The notes: a model not told the origin generated them from the letters alone. Shown: positions 1 through 10,502, counted from the stretch's first letter. The stretch is 64,000 nucleotides of DNA from an uncultured Thermogutta sp. (GCA_937128505.1 CAKZMM010000110.1:42569-106568); one strand, 5' to 3'. Translations and numbers: made by a program.

Positions 1-516
1 GTGTGGAGAGAAGTCCGACCGGTTACGTGTAGTTTAAGCCGCATGGCCAGTGATTCACGCGGAGATGCATCTTTCGTGGAGATTATGTTCAGTACGGCTC
101 TAATTTGCGCGTGCTGCCCCATTTGCTTTGGGTGGATAACCGGTTGATGATGAATCAGGAAGAAGGGATCCGGCTGCCTCCGCAAGGACTGGCTTTTGCT
201 TCACATTTTCCGAGGAGCTTTAAAGCCTTTACAAGAGTCGGCGTGAGACAGGCGAGTCTTTGACAAATCGTCCTCGGTCGCAATGAGGTTTGCATAAAGT
301 GATCAAGGTGGCACAAAGAAGGAAAATTGGGTGCGAAAGCTAGCGCGGGGGTGGCTAAACCCACGAAGTGCAAACCATTCGCCGGCAAAGAAATGCAAGA
401 AATTTTTAAATCGAAAGAGCAAGGGTTTGAATCGGTCGGAAATAGGCGTTTCTTGGAATTCCGTCACCTGACTATAGTTGGCACCCTAACTTTAATGGAG
501 AAAAAACAGGTAGCCC
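1..516. other. left-edge gap upstream of argD
   Basis: No convincing gene is seen; the short open frames here have no family resemblance and no good ribosome site. A possible -10 (TATAGT, 473-478) lies 38 bases before argD, but no good -35 sits at normal spacing, so an argD promoter is only suggested. Confidence 0.5.
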
Positions 517-1734
517 ATGTCGACCTCTTTGCTTTCGGAAGCGGCGGAGTTAAGCTCTCAACAAATCATTGAACTTTTCGACCGATACGTGATCGGCAAT
601 TACCGTCGGTTCCCGGTAGCCTTGGTTCGAGGCGAAGGCTCGTTTGTTTGGGATGCCGAAGGACGCCGATACCTAGATCTTTTTCCCGGCTGGGGTTGCA
701 ATTTGTTGGGGCACTGTCCCCCGGCGGTGGTCGAGGCAGTTCGGGAGCAGATGGGCAAGCTGATTCATGTCCCGAACACCTGGTACACCGAGCCGCAAGG
801 ACGTTGGGCTCAACTTCTGAGCGAGCGGAGTTTTGGCGGTAAAGCCTTTTTCTGCAATTCGGGAGCGGAGGCGGTCGAAGCGGCCATCAAACTGGTTCGA
901 TTGCACACGCCGAAAGGCCGATACAAGATCATCACCTTCGAAGGAAGTTTTCACGGTCGCACGATGGGTGCCCTCTCGGCTACGGCACAACCAAAGTATC
1001 ACGAGGGGTTGGAACCGCTAGCAGCGGGTTTCGTTTATGCACCTTGGGGGGATCTGCAAGCGGTTGCGGATTTGATCGATGAACAGACCGCCGGGATTCT
1101 CATCGAGCCGGTTCAAGGAGAGGGTGGCATCCGCATTGCCCAGCCGGAATTCTTGAAGGGCCTCCGCCAGTTGGCCGATGAGCATCAGTTGTTACTGGTG
1201 TTTGACGAAGTGCAAACGGGCTGCGGGCGCACCGGTCGGTGGTTTGCCTATCAGCATTTCGATGTCGTCCCCGACATCATCACTTTGGCCAAAGGGGTCT
1301 GCGGGGGTTTGGCCGGGGGTGTCATGCTGACCAAACCGGAGATTGGCCCGAGCTTACGCCCGGGGATGCATGCCTCGACTTTTGGGGGGAACCCGATTGC
1401 AGCCCGGGCCGGAGTCGCCACGATTCAAACGATCGAACGGGAGGGATTGCTGCCGCACGTGCAGGAGCTGGAACAGCTTTTCCGTGAGCAACTCACCGAC
1501 CTCCAGAGCCGCTGCCCGCTGGTCCGAGAGGTGCGCGTTCTGGGGGTGATGATCGGGGTAGAGCTTGCGATCGACGGAGCCCCTATCGTCCAAAAGTGCT
1601 TGGAACGAGGCCTCTTGGTCAATTGCACCCAGCAGACGGTGATCCGCCTTTTGCCTGCGCTCAACTTGACGAAAGAGCAAGCTCAAGAAGGCTGTGCCCT
1701 TCTAAGCGAGGTCATCATGAGCTTTTGTGGATAG
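517..1734 (+). CDS. argD: acetylornithine aminotransferase
   Basis: Class III pyridoxal-phosphate aminotransferase, 405 aa, close to the usual 390-410. It converts N-acetylglutamate semialdehyde to N-acetylornithine in arginine synthesis and can also serve lysine synthesis; cytoplasmic. Visible signatures are the [13 protein letters not shown] segment near residues 113-125, the FHGRTMG loop near 145-151, the DEVQTG motif at 230-235 and the PLP lysine K259 in TLAKG. The ATG at 517 follows an AGGT-containing stretch. argF follows 246 bases downstream on the same strand, supporting an arginine role rather than another class III aminotransferase such as a GABA or succinylornithine enzyme. Confidence 0.93.
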   Translation: MSTSLLSEAAELSSQQIIELFDRYVIGNYRRFPVALVRGEGSFVWDAEGRRYLDLFPGWGCNLLGHCPPAVVEAVREQMGKLIHVPNTWYTEPQGRWAQLLSERSFGGKAFFCNSGAEAVEAAIKLVRLHTPKGRYKIITFEGSFHGRTMGALSATAQPKYHEGLEPLAAGFVYAPWGDLQAVADLIDEQTAGILIEPVQGEGGIRIAQPEFLKGLRQLADEHQLLLVFDEVQTGCGRTGRWFAYQHFDVVPDIITLAKGVCGGLAGGVMLTKPEIGPSLRPGMHASTFGGNPIAARAGVATIQTIEREGLLPHVQELEQLFREQLTDLQSRCPLVREVRVLGVMIGVELAIDGAPIVQKCLERGLLVNCTQQTVIRLLPALNLTKEQAQEGCALLSEVIMSFCG

Positions 1735-1980
1735 GAGCTCGGCATAGCTTTACGGAAGTCTGCTCCCAGCAACTCTGCACCCAAAGAATGAATGAAATCG
1801 GCTTTCTGCTGGAGCGTCAAAACCAAAGCCTTCAGCAGGAGCGAAGACCTAGAAACTCCCAATTCCCAGAAATAGCAACTTGTGCTAAATTTGCGGATTT
1901 CCGGAGGTCAAAGCAAAGAAAAGTAGACGAAATTTTGCCTAATGCTAACTCCTTGTGAAACGATCGTCGGAGTGCCTCGG

Positions 1981-2943
1981 ATGCATTCCAATTCGATAAA
2001 GCCTCGGATTCGCCATCTGTTGACGGTGGAGTCGTTGTCGCCAGACGAAATCCGGATGATTTTTCGCATCACGCGCGAGCTCAAAGCACGTCGCGCCCAG
2101 GGCATTGCTTGTCCGTTTTTGGCAGGTCGTGTGCTGGCTCTGCTTTTCGAAAAGCCGTCGCTCCGCACGCGGGTAAGCTTCGAAGCAGGCATCGCTCAAT
2201 TGGGGGGGACATCGCTTTATCTCGGGGCGGAAACCGGCTTCGGTAAGCGGGAAAGTTCCGTCGATTTTGCTCGGGTCCTGGGACAATACGTCGATCTTGT
2301 GGTGATCAGAGCCTTTTCACACGAAACGGTGGTAACCTTCGCGCAGCACGCCGGCTGTAGTGTGATCAATGGGCTAACCGACCATGCGCATCCCTGCCAG
2401 GCCTTGGCCGATCTGTACACCATTGAAGAGCATTTCGGCACCTTGGAGGGCCAAACCATTGCCTGGGTAGGCGACGGGAATAACGTCGCACGCAGTCTCG
2501 CGATGGGCTGTGCCAAACTTGGCGTCCGATTGATCATGGCCACCCCCTCCGGCTATCGATTTTCTGAGCAGTATGTGTCCCAACTCCGCCAAGCCGGCAT
2601 GACCGCCGGGCCGGAGGTCGTCGACGATCCGGTGGAGGCAGTTCGCCAGGCATCGGTCGTTTATACCGACGTTTGGACGAGCATGGGTCAGGAGGCGGAA
2701 ACGGAGGAACGTCGCCGGGTCTTTGCGCCGTATCAGGTGAATAGTCGCCTCATGTCCTTCGCCCCCAAGCAGTCCGTGTTTATGCATTGCATGCCGGCTC
2801 ATCGCGGTGAGGAAGTGACCGACGAAGTCATCGACGGACCGCAGAGCATTGTCGTGATTCAGGCAGCCAACCGAATGCACGTTCAGAAGGGAATCATGGT
2901 TTGGTTGCTGAATCTGGCCGATGCGCTGCTCTCCGGCAGCTAA
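1981..2943 (+). CDS. argF: ornithine carbamoyltransferase
   Basis: Transfers the carbamoyl group from carbamoyl phosphate to ornithine, giving citrulline; cytoplasmic trimer by family. With the start at 1981 the protein is 320 aa. The carbamoyl-phosphate loop SLRTR (residues 60-64), HPCQALAD (137-144) and the ornithine-side HCMPA motif (269-273) are all present. An upstream in-frame ATG at 1942 would add 13 residues of no family likeness; the 1981 ATG has a GGAG about 8 bases upstream and begins just before the conserved N-terminal helix, so it is preferred. The gene converges on pheT with only 35 bases between stop codons, and I see no strong terminator there. Confidence 0.93.
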   Translation: MHSNSIKPRIRHLLTVESLSPDEIRMIFRITRELKARRAQGIACPFLAGRVLALLFEKPSLRTRVSFEAGIAQLGGTSLYLGAETGFGKRESSVDFARVLGQYVDLVVIRAFSHETVVTFAQHAGCSVINGLTDHAHPCQALADLYTIEEHFGTLEGQTIAWVGDGNNVARSLAMGCAKLGVRLIMATPSGYRFSEQYVSQLRQAGMTAGPEVVDDPVEAVRQASVVYTDVWTSMGQEAETEERRRVFAPYQVNSRLMSFAPKQSVFMHCMPAHRGEEVTDEVIDGPQSIVVIQAANRMHVQKGIMVWLLNLADALLSGS

Positions 2944-2978
2944 ATAACCCCAAGGCGCAGGGGCGAATGCATGCGTCC

Positions 2979-5375
2979 TCAACGCAAGATGATCTGCCGG
3001 CTCCCAAGGAACCGGAGAAAAGCCTGTCGAAATCCTTCGATATCTTCGCTCGTAATCGTCCGGTCGGCTAGCCCGATCCAATAACGGAAAGAATAGCTGG
3101 CTTTGCCTTCCGGAAGCCCGCGCCCGGTGAAAACGTAAAGGAACTCGCGGCGAAGGATTAGAGGATGCTGGAACTGATCCAACTCCGCTTCCAAGGCCGC
3201 GAAGCCTTCTGCGGGATTCCATAGCAGAGAAAAATCCTGCCGTGATCCGGGAAACTCCGGAGGCATAACGTATCGAGGTGCCGGCCAGATTATCCCCAGA
3301 AAATTATCCAGGCATAGCTCGAACCAAACGATTTGGCCTCCGCCAGGAGCGACCGCCTCAACGATCTCCCCTTCGAGCACGCCCATTTCCCCTAGCACTC
3401 GATCGCCTTGAAGGATCTGGAGGCACCGATCGGCAAGTTGCCAAGGGGCTTGCCCCTGGACCAATTTCCGAAAACGCAGCGGCTCACCTCCGAAAAGCTT
3501 TCCCAAATCTTGTAGTGCTCCTTTAACACTTAAGAAATGCTGCTGGATGTCCCGTCGTTCCGCCGTCGAGAAACTAATCCCTCCGAGCGAAGTCCGCTCA
3601 TCACACGCCCCGCCGCTTGCAAGTCGATAGACTTTCCCGATTTCAAAGAGGCGAAATTCTTCCCGATTTGCCCGGTTCCGCTCCACAAGTCCGAGGAGGT
3701 TTGGTATCAGTGTCGTGCGTAACAAGCGACTATGCTGCGCGATGGGATTCCTGACGACCATGCAATTCTTAGGCTCGAAACCCAACTGGCCCAACAGTCG
3801 ATCGTCCATCCAGGCGTAAGTTTGGACTTCGCAAAATCCATGACCGGCAGCCAAAAGCCGCCGAGCACGGTGCTCCAACCGCAGCTGGTCGTTACGCCGC
3901 AAAGGTCGCAGCGGAAAGGTCGGCATCTTTGCCGGAATATTGTCGTAGCCGTAAATCCGCAACACCTCCTCAACGATATCCGCGGGGATGGAGATATCTT
4001 TCGAACTACGAAACGGGGGGATACCCACTTGCAATCGCCCATCGGCAAATACTTCGGCGCGGAAGCCGAGTCGCTCGAGGATCGCCACAGCCTCCTCCAG
4101 CGGGATGCTGGTTCCCGCAAGCTTTTCGAGCGTTCCCGGTGCCAGCTCGAGGGGGCGATCTCGCTCCGCCAGATCACCCCCCACGGTAAATCGGCTGGTT
4201 ACCTGGAAATCGCTCGTTGCCTCTTGGAGCAACTGCACCAATCGGGCCACACCGATTTTCACATTCACCGGCGGTTGACTTTTCTCGTAACGTTGAGCCG
4301 ATTCCGTTCTCAAATCCAGACGTACCGAGGTGCGGCGAATTCGCGACGCTTTGAAATTCGCGCTTTCCAAAAGAATTCTTTTGGTTTCAGGCCGGACCTC
4401 CGTTTCCAAACCGCCCATTACTCCCGCCAATGCCACCGGTTTTTTCCCGTCCCAAATGAGAAGGTCTTCCGGTAAAAGCTCTCGGGTTTGTCCGTCGAGA
4501 GTAACGAATTGGCCATGCCTTCCCAAGGGCGCCACGCGAATTTCGCGGACCAAGTCGCCATCGAAGGCGTGCATCGGCTGGGCAATCTCCCCCATCACAT
4601 AGTTGGTCAAATCGACCATGAGGTTGAAAGTTCGTTGTCCCAGCGCATGAAGCCGCCGTTGAATCACAAGCGGCGAAGGTTGACCCGCGCGAACCGTTAT
4701 TGCAAGGCACCCGTAACAGGGGCAATTCTCCAGGTCTTCCACGACCAAATCCACCGGCGGGAGCGAATCGAATTGGCTCAAATCTGCAAGCGGCAACGGT
4801 CGCAAAGGACGGCGGAAAATCGCGGCTAATTCCCGGGCAAAAGCATAATGGCCCCAGAGGTCGGGCCGATGGGTGAGACTTTTATTGTCAATTTCCAGAA
4901 GGATATCTTCTTCCGGAATCAGTTCAGCCAAGGGCGTCCCGGTGGCCAAATGATCCGGAAGTTCCACGATCCCCTCATGCCAGCGACTCCAACCCAGCTC
5001 CTTCGCCGAACAAAGTATCCCTTCGCTGCGATGCCCAGCTAGCTCAACCACCTCCACCGGCTGCCCATCGGCCAAGTGCACCCCTGGCGGCGCGAAAGCC
5101 GACTTCAATCCGACCCGACAATTCGCGGCACCGCAAACGGTCACGAATCGGCGGTTCCCACAATCTACTTGTGTCTTTCGCAGGAGTGTGTCTCCGGTTT
5201 GAGCCACCGGCTCAACCTCAATGATTTCCCCCACCACAATTCCGTGCACCGCGCGTTTGATGCGGTGCCACGACTCGACCTCCGCCGTGCACATCGTCAG
5301 CCGATCGGCGATTCGATCGGGCTCTAGACCGTCCAAATCCACGAAATCGGAAAGCCAATCCAAAGATACTTTCAC
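2979..5375 (-). CDS. pheT: phenylalanine--tRNA ligase beta subunit
   Basis: Beta chain of the alpha2-beta2 phenylalanyl-tRNA synthetase, 798 aa, the normal full bacterial length. Domains in order, by family layout and visible sequence: an OB-fold tRNA-binding domain (about 40-150), the B3/B4 editing region (about 200-370, with RTSVRLDLRTESAQRYEK), B5 (about 405-475), the catalytic-like core, and a C-terminal FDX-ACB domain beginning near FPGSRQDFSL. The start is GTG at 5375, preceded by GGAGG at about 8 bases. It lies 119 bases downstream of pheS, the usual pheS-pheT order. The gap holds a duplicated copy of the pheS 3' end. Confidence 0.95.
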   Translation of the reverse strand: MKVSLDWLSDFVDLDGLEPDRIADRLTMCTAEVESWHRIKRAVHGIVVGEIIEVEPVAQTGDTLLRKTQVDCGNRRFVTVCGAANCRVGLKSAFAPPGVHLADGQPVEVVELAGHRSEGILCSAKELGWSRWHEGIVELPDHLATGTPLAELIPEEDILLEIDNKSLTHRPDLWGHYAFARELAAIFRRPLRPLPLADLSQFDSLPPVDLVVEDLENCPCYGCLAITVRAGQPSPLVIQRRLHALGQRTFNLMVDLTNYVMGEIAQPMHAFDGDLVREIRVAPLGRHGQFVTLDGQTRELLPEDLLIWDGKKPVALAGVMGGLETEVRPETKRILLESANFKASRIRRTSVRLDLRTESAQRYEKSQPPVNVKIGVARLVQLLQEATSDFQVTSRFTVGGDLAERDRPLELAPGTLEKLAGTSIPLEEAVAILERLGFRAEVFADGRLQVGIPPFRSSKDISIPADIVEEVLRIYGYDNIPAKMPTFPLRPLRRNDQLRLEHRARRLLAAGHGFCEVQTYAWMDDRLLGQLGFEPKNCMVVRNPIAQHSRLLRTTLIPNLLGLVERNRANREEFRLFEIGKVYRLASGGACDERTSLGGISFSTAERRDIQQHFLSVKGALQDLGKLFGGEPLRFRKLVQGQAPWQLADRCLQILQGDRVLGEMGVLEGEIVEAVAPGGGQIVWFELCLDNFLGIIWPAPRYVMPPEFPGSRQDFSLLWNPAEGFAALEAELDQFQHPLILRREFLYVFTGRGLPEGKASYSFRYWIGLADRTITSEDIEGFRQAFLRFLGSRQIILR

Positions 5376-5463
5376 CGATGTTGCCTCCGCATCTGAGTGC
5401 TTGCTCGAGGGGCATCCGGCCCAGATACCCCTCGGGCACCGGGCGACCGCTAACCGCCTTGCT

Positions 5464-5521
5464 CAGAAAACCATGGGAAACTGTTCGCACAGCCTCAGAG
5501 AACCACGGGAAACTGTTCGCA
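5464..5521. repeat. tandem duplication of the pheS 3' end
   Basis: Positions 5464-5489 and 5496-5521 match at 24 of 26 bases, 32 bases apart. The second copy is the last codons and stop of pheS (minus strand). The first copy, just past the stop, would encode a near-identical tail CEQFPMVF plus a stop, so the gene end has been duplicated into the pheS-pheT gap. Confidence 0.85.
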
Positions 5522-6535
5522 GAACCGCAGGTCGCCCGAATTAAAGAGCCGAATGTCCGGAATGCCGAACTTCAGCATGGCCAGCCGCGTCAAGCCCATG
5601 CCGAACGCAAACCCTGTGAACTGTGTCGGATCCACTCTCCCGTATTCAAGCACCTTCGGGTGAACTAAGCCGCAGGGGATGAGTTCGATCCAGCCACTTT
5701 GCTTGCACACCGAGCAACCCACACCGTCACAGAAAGGGCACTGCTGATCCAATTCAAAGCCCGGCTCCACAAAGGGGAAAAACCCGGGTCGCAGCCGCAC
5801 CTTGACCTCCCGGTGAAACACCTCGCCCAATAGCGCCTTCATCACCGCGATCAGGTTCGCCACGGAAATATCCCGATCCACCAGCAAACCTTCCAGTTGA
5901 TAGAAGGTATTCTCGTGGCTGGCATCCATCGCCTCGTAGCGAAAACAGCGGCCGGGGAAAATGGCCCGTAACGGCGCCCCAAACTCCTCCAGCGCCCGCA
6001 CCTGATTAGCCGACGTGTGGGTCCGGAGGATCATGCCGTTATCTAGCCAAAAGGTATCCTGCATATCCCGGGCCGGATGATCCGGCGGGATATTGAGCGC
6101 ATCGAAGTTGTAGTACTCCGTTTCCACCTCATAACCGGTAAGCACCATGAAACCCATCCCCTGGAAAATGTCCTCCAGCTCCATTTGGACCAAGGAAATC
6201 GGATGCAAGCTTCCCACACGCCGTTCGATACCCGGCAACGTCACATCAAGCCGAGCCCGACTCGCTTCGGCGGCACGAGCTGCTTCCCTAGCCCGCGCCT
6301 CTGCCAGGGCTTGCTCGATGCTCTCCTCAGCCCACCGCTTCAAACTATTGAGCTGACTTCCCCAATGGCGGCGATCCTCCGGTGTAAGACGGCTAAAGCC
6401 CGTTTCTTTGGCCAAAAGAGTAATTTTTCCTTTTCGGCCCAGAAAACGCACGCGGATTTGCTCGACTTCATCTAGTCGCTTGGCGCTTCCCAAAGCCGCC
6501 TGAAGTTCGTTTCGAATTTCTTGCCAGGGTTCCAC
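5495..6535 (-). CDS. pheS: phenylalanine--tRNA ligase alpha subunit
   Basis: Catalytic alpha chain of phenylalanyl-tRNA synthetase, 346 aa, normal size. An N-terminal coiled coil (about 1-90, rich in E, K and R) precedes the class II catalytic core: PLRAIFPGRCFRYEAMDASH around 193-212 (motif 2), ENTFYQLEGL, and the C-terminal motif 3 with GFAFGMGLTRLAM. A Cys-rich stretch (CPFCDGVGCSVC, near 272-283) occurs in many bacterial PheS proteins. The start is GTG at 6535 with a GGGGA upstream. It leads the pheST operon. Confidence 0.95.
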   Translation of the reverse strand: MEPWQEIRNELQAALGSAKRLDEVEQIRVRFLGRKGKITLLAKETGFSRLTPEDRRHWGSQLNSLKRWAEESIEQALAEARAREAARAAEASRARLDVTLPGIERRVGSLHPISLVQMELEDIFQGMGFMVLTGYEVETEYYNFDALNIPPDHPARDMQDTFWLDNGMILRTHTSANQVRALEEFGAPLRAIFPGRCFRYEAMDASHENTFYQLEGLLVDRDISVANLIAVMKALLGEVFHREVKVRLRPGFFPFVEPGFELDQQCPFCDGVGCSVCKQSGWIELIPCGLVHPKVLEYGRVDPTQFTGFAFGMGLTRLAMLKFGIPDIRLFNSGDLRFCEQFPVVL

Positions 6536-7122
6536 TTCGGAGTTCCCCTATCTTGCATGCGCACAACCTTCTTGCATAGAACGCTATATTTGTGACCTGG
6601 ACGAGAAAAATGGTCAAGAGCCAAAGTCGCCGCCTCAGGGCCAGCATTCTCAAGAGAGCCTAAAGCGGTAACACAAAGCTCGGGATAGAGGCCGAGCCGC
6701 TTTCCCTAAAACACAGGCAGTTCTCCCAGTAAAAGTTGAGCGAATTTGCCCAAGGGGGCGCGGCGTCATAAATCGTTTAGGTCACCAAGGGCCCCTCGGG
6801 CAAGAAGCGATCGCTCGGGCTGCAAGGACCCCTGTCCTTACTTGACTCGACCGCCCCTGAGGCGAAAACATAAACTCGCCCCATGGCGGAAGATGTTCTT
6901 GGCCCGTGAGCAATCCCACGGATAAGTGGGCAAACCCACGGAAGAAATTGGCCGAACCGCCTGGAGGATGGCGGTGGCGCCGCTTCCGATTGCTCACCAG
7001 CCGGGGGATGGGATCTGGGGAAGCTTAAACCAGCGCAACGGTAGGCTTGATTTCGCATCCGGCAACACACTTCCGCCGGGGCGATTTAGAAGTAACCTCC
7101 GGAAAAGTGGCCGGGGGCAAGC
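6536..7122. other. gap between FG-GAP gene 1 and pheS
   Basis: 587 bases with no supported gene. Both flanking genes are read leftwards, so this must hold the end of the first FG-GAP transcription unit and the pheST promoter; I could not identify either with confidence. Confidence 0.4.
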
Positions 7123-8838
7123 CTACCGGTCCGGGTACCAGGAAGCCACGATACCGCAGTTTTCCACCACAAGGATGCGTCGATTCGCACCGATGTGGTG
7201 AATTCTTTCCACCGGCCCAGCGTGCCAGCGGATTTCAATCCAGTCGGCTTCGGCAGATTCGCCTACGCCGAAGTGGAGGCAGGTTCCAAAATGGCTCTGA
7301 TAACCACGGCCGCTATGGACTTCGGCCCATTGAGTCAAATTGCCGGTTGCCACCCCCACCTGCGAGCCCACCGCGTCGCGATTGCCTGTGCGACCAAGAA
7401 GGACGATTTGAAGCCAATGCCCGGCCGGAGACGAGTCGTTCCGCAAGATGGTCGGTTCGCGACGGGAGTTGAGCACCACCAGGTCGACCCGGCCGTCGTG
7501 ATCCAGATCATCGGCGGCAACACCCCGGCTGCTCCGCCGCGGCCACAAACCGTCGCCGGCCAATCCGGTAATATCGGCAAAGCGGCCTTGGCCCGTATTC
7601 TCCAGAAGTAGATTGGGCGCCTCGTACAGGCCGGTGGAATCGAATTGTTCGATATTATCTTGCAGGTGACCGCAGGCGACAAAGAGGTCGCGGTCTGTGT
7701 CGTTATCTGCATCGAGGAAGGCAACGCCCCAGGTGACATGGGCAAAGGTGCTTGCCCCGGCACCGGCCTGAATCGTCACGTCTTCCAGAGCCTCGCCCCT
7801 CAAGTTGCGATAAAGTACGGCCAGTTCCCGGGCGTAGGAGGTGCCGTAGAAATCCAGCCATCCGTCGAGGTCATAATCGCCGCAATCGATTCCCATGCTC
7901 CCTAAGGCACGGCCGTCGGCATTGAAAGCACCTCCGAGGCGTAGCCCCTCTTCGCTGAAGTGTCCGCGGCCATCGTTGATGAAGATGAAGTTACCCGCTA
8001 CATCGTTGAGGACGAAAATATCGGTGTCGGCATCGCGGTCAAAATCGGCGCAAATCATCCCCATACCGGTTCCGGCATAAGCCGCGATGCCTGCCTCCGC
8101 GGTAATATCGGCGAAAGTACCGTCGCCATTATTGCGGAAAAGCAGATCACCCTCGGGCATGAAATCCATCGGTCCCGGATATACGGGAAATCCCCCGGCC
8201 GTACGCTGGGGATGCCGATTGAGATCTACCTGCACGTAATTGGCCACATAGAGATCAAGATCACCGTCGAGTTCGATATCCAGAAAAGCGGCTCCCGCTC
8301 CCACTCGATCACCTGCCGACAACTGCGTCTCGGCCGTTACATCGCTGAATGTTCCATCACCGTTATTGCGGTAGAAGACATTGGGGCCGAAGTTATTGAC
8401 ATACAGGTCGCCGAAACCGTCGTTATTGTAATCGCCCACGGCGACACCAAGGCCGAAGCCGAGATCGCCGACCGCTGCGCCGACCGTGACGTCGACAAAT
8501 CGCCAGCCCCCCAAATTGCGGTACAAGGCATTGCGGGATAGCTCGGTGACGGACGGATGACCCGGCAACGGGGCACCGTTGAGAAAGTAGATATCGATCC
8601 AACCGTCGCCGTCATAATCGAACGTGGCAACTCCCGCCGTGACCGTCTCCACGATGTACTTTTGACCACTACTGCCATCGGTATGTCGCCAGGTGATGCC
8701 GCTCCGGGAGGTCACATCGCGGAAGTGAATCGGATAGCGCGACCCACGGAGCTGCGGAAAAAGGTAGATCCCCAACACTCCGGAAACTGCCACGGCCAGG
8801 CATGCTACGGCAATGGGCCTCCACCCCCAGAGGGCCAT
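7123..8838 (-). CDS. FG-GAP/ASPIC-UnbV (CRTAC1-type) protein, copy 1
   Basis: Secreted or membrane-anchored beta-propeller protein, 571 aa, of the CRTAC1-like family. A hydrophobic N-terminal segment (about residues 5-25) is followed by FG-GAP/VCBS repeats with calcium-type D-x-D-x-DG motifs (FDYDGDGWIDIYFLNG, NNDGFGDLYVNNFG, DYDLDGWLDFYG and others) and a C-terminal ASPIC/UnbV domain (NRDAVGSQV ... HSGRGYQSHFG ... LHFGVG). The frame stays open to a TTG at 8925, but the ATG at 8838 has GAGGG upstream and sits directly before the hydrophobic segment. It lies 113 bases downstream of TPR copy 1. Function is unknown; adhesion or extracellular binding is only inference. Copies 2 and 3 are clear paralogues. 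Confidence 0.85.
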   Translation of the reverse strand: MALWGWRPIAVACLAVAVSGVLGIYLFPQLRGSRYPIHFRDVTSRSGITWRHTDGSSGQKYIVETVTAGVATFDYDGDGWIDIYFLNGAPLPGHPSVTELSRNALYRNLGGWRFVDVTVGAAVGDLGFGLGVAVGDYNNDGFGDLYVNNFGPNVFYRNNGDGTFSDVTAETQLSAGDRVGAGAAFLDIELDGDLDLYVANYVQVDLNRHPQRTAGGFPVYPGPMDFMPEGDLLFRNNGDGTFADITAEAGIAAYAGTGMGMICADFDRDADTDIFVLNDVAGNFIFINDGRGHFSEEGLRLGGAFNADGRALGSMGIDCGDYDLDGWLDFYGTSYARELAVLYRNLRGEALEDVTIQAGAGASTFAHVTWGVAFLDADNDTDRDLFVACGHLQDNIEQFDSTGLYEAPNLLLENTGQGRFADITGLAGDGLWPRRSSRGVAADDLDHDGRVDLVVLNSRREPTILRNDSSPAGHWLQIVLLGRTGNRDAVGSQVGVATGNLTQWAEVHSGRGYQSHFGTCLHFGVGESAEADWIEIRWHAGPVERIHHIGANRRILVVENCGIVASWYPDR

Positions 8839-8951
8839 GTTGCTTTTCCCTCGAAAAACCGCGTGATTAAAAGCCCGAAAACGCGCGAAGAAACCCGTAT
8901 ACCCGAATCGCAGAAACCTTCTCAAGCCGACACCCGATTAAGGCTCGAGCA

Positions 8952-10502
8952 TCACTCGAGCGGCGTCCCCCCCGAGAACTCCAACTGAACCAATCGCTGA
9001 TGAAACGCGGCGTAGCGGGAATCGCCGGGATCCAACTCGGCGGCCCGGGCCGCTGCCTCGATGGCTTTCCGATGCTGACCTGCTGCCCAATAACTGCGGG
9101 CCAAAAGATGGTAACTCGCGGCCTCAGGGTGCGATCGAACTAACTTTTCGGCCAACTGGACTGCTTTCTCCGGCGATCGACCAAACTGCAAGTAAAGCTC
9201 GATTAAGCCCATGAGCCCCTCGGCCCGATCGGGAGCTAATTGGCAGACTTGTAAGTAATCGCTTTCCGACTCCTGGAAGCGGCCCAAATTCGCGCGGAGC
9301 GCTGCGCGATTCATCAGATGGGTGGGATTACCCGGCTCAAGTTGGCAGAGTTCTTCGATGACGGATCCGAGGGCTGAGAGGTCCTTTCGCAGGACAAATA
9401 AGTCGGCTAGTAGCAGGCGACATTCCACATGTTTTGAGTCCACCTCCGCGGCGCGACGCCAATCTCTTTCAGCTTGCTCCAGGTTGCCCTTGCCGAGGTA
9501 GATCCGCCCTGAATCCGTATAGGCTGACGCGAGACTGGTCTCCAAACTTTCGATATCGTCATACTGCCGCCGTTTTTCCTGGTGTCCCTCGTGGAAAGCA
9601 GTTTGCAGCACCTTGCATCGGGCGAAATAAGTTTCGGCTCGATTATGATCGCCCTTTTTCTGGGCGATCTTCGCGAGGCTATGCCAAGCTTGATAGTTGT
9701 TCGGCGATAGTTCGGTGACACGGGTGAAAAGTTCCTCTGCCCGGTCCAACTCGCCTAGAAGCCAATAAGCATGGCCCAGATAAAAATAGCCGGCTGCATG
9801 CTGAGGATATCGGGCGATTTGTTCTTCCAGCACGGTAACCGCTTCGCGTGGCTGCCCCAAATTGATCCAAGCTTCGCCGAGTACCACCCGAACATCCGAT
9901 ATCGCAACGCCAAGTTCTATCGACTTTTTGAGCCGCTCCATTGCCTCCCGATATGAGCCCCGCTTAAAAAGATCGAAACCGATCCAATAGTACGGTTCGG
10001 CCATCTCGGGAGCAATTCGAATGCATTCAAGCCAGCAAGCCACCGCTCGATCGCGACTGAGGAACTTGTTGAGGATCAGACCGCGAACGAACATGGCTTG
10101 GGGGTCGCCGGGATAATCCGCGAGCAATCGGTCGGCCAAAGCGACGGCCTCCCGGTGTAAAGGCCCCAAACCGGCAAGCTCCTCAGGAGAAATGGGAGAA
10201 ATAGCCGACGGAATCGGTTCGGCGGATTCCTGCGCCAGTTCCGGGGTATTACCCACTTTAGCCCAAAATAACCGAAACATTCCCGCCGATAAAAGGAGAA
10301 CCGCCCCAATCACGAGGATTGCCGGCCGAATGATCGGCCGCTTTGGCGTCGACACTCGGGGGGAACTACCCGCTGCACCGGAAGGCTCTCTAGGGCTTGC
10401 CGAAAGCAGATGCGCCGCAGAAGAATCTGCGTGCTCCCCTGTCGCCACACGATTATACGTTTCGGGCGGATACGCTTCTGGTGCCACCGACCGTTTCCCC
10501 AA
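8952..10502 (-). CDS. membrane-anchored TPR protein, cassette copy 1
   Basis: About 516 aa: a hydrophilic N-terminus, one membrane segment (about residues 59-79), then tetratricopeptide repeats almost to the end (for example EPYYWIGFDLFKRGSYREA and EAASYHLLARSYWAAGQHRKA). TPR arrays are protein-binding scaffolds, and this one should face the periplasm. A conserved block beginning YDDIE near residue 315 is shared with the other two TPR copies (YDDLK in copy 2, YLDLP in copy 3). The start is uncertain: TTG 10502, GTG 10487 (better ribosome site, GGGGA) or GTG 10448. The FG-GAP gene follows on the same strand, suggesting one transcript and a physical partnership. Confidence 0.85.
   Translation of the reverse strand: MGKRSVAPEAYPPETYNRVATGEHADSSAAHLLSASPREPSGAAGSSPRVSTPKRPIIRPAILVIGAVLLLSAGMFRLFWAKVGNTPELAQESAEPIPSAISPISPEELAGLGPLHREAVALADRLLADYPGDPQAMFVRGLILNKFLSRDRAVACWLECIRIAPEMAEPYYWIGFDLFKRGSYREAMERLKKSIELGVAISDVRVVLGEAWINLGQPREAVTVLEEQIARYPQHAAGYFYLGHAYWLLGELDRAEELFTRVTELSPNNYQAWHSLAKIAQKKGDHNRAETYFARCKVLQTAFHEGHQEKRRQYDDIESLETSLASAYTDSGRIYLGKGNLEQAERDWRRAAEVDSKHVECRLLLADLFVLRKDLSALGSVIEELCQLEPGNPTHLMNRAALRANLGRFQESESDYLQVCQLAPDRAEGLMGLIELYLQFGRSPEKAVQLAEKLVRSHPEAASYHLLARSYWAAGQHRKAIEAAARAAELDPGDSRYAAFHQRLVQLEFSGGTPLE

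Noticed and set aside
155..572. Small open frames before argD
   Set aside because: Overlapping on both strands, poor composition, no start signal.
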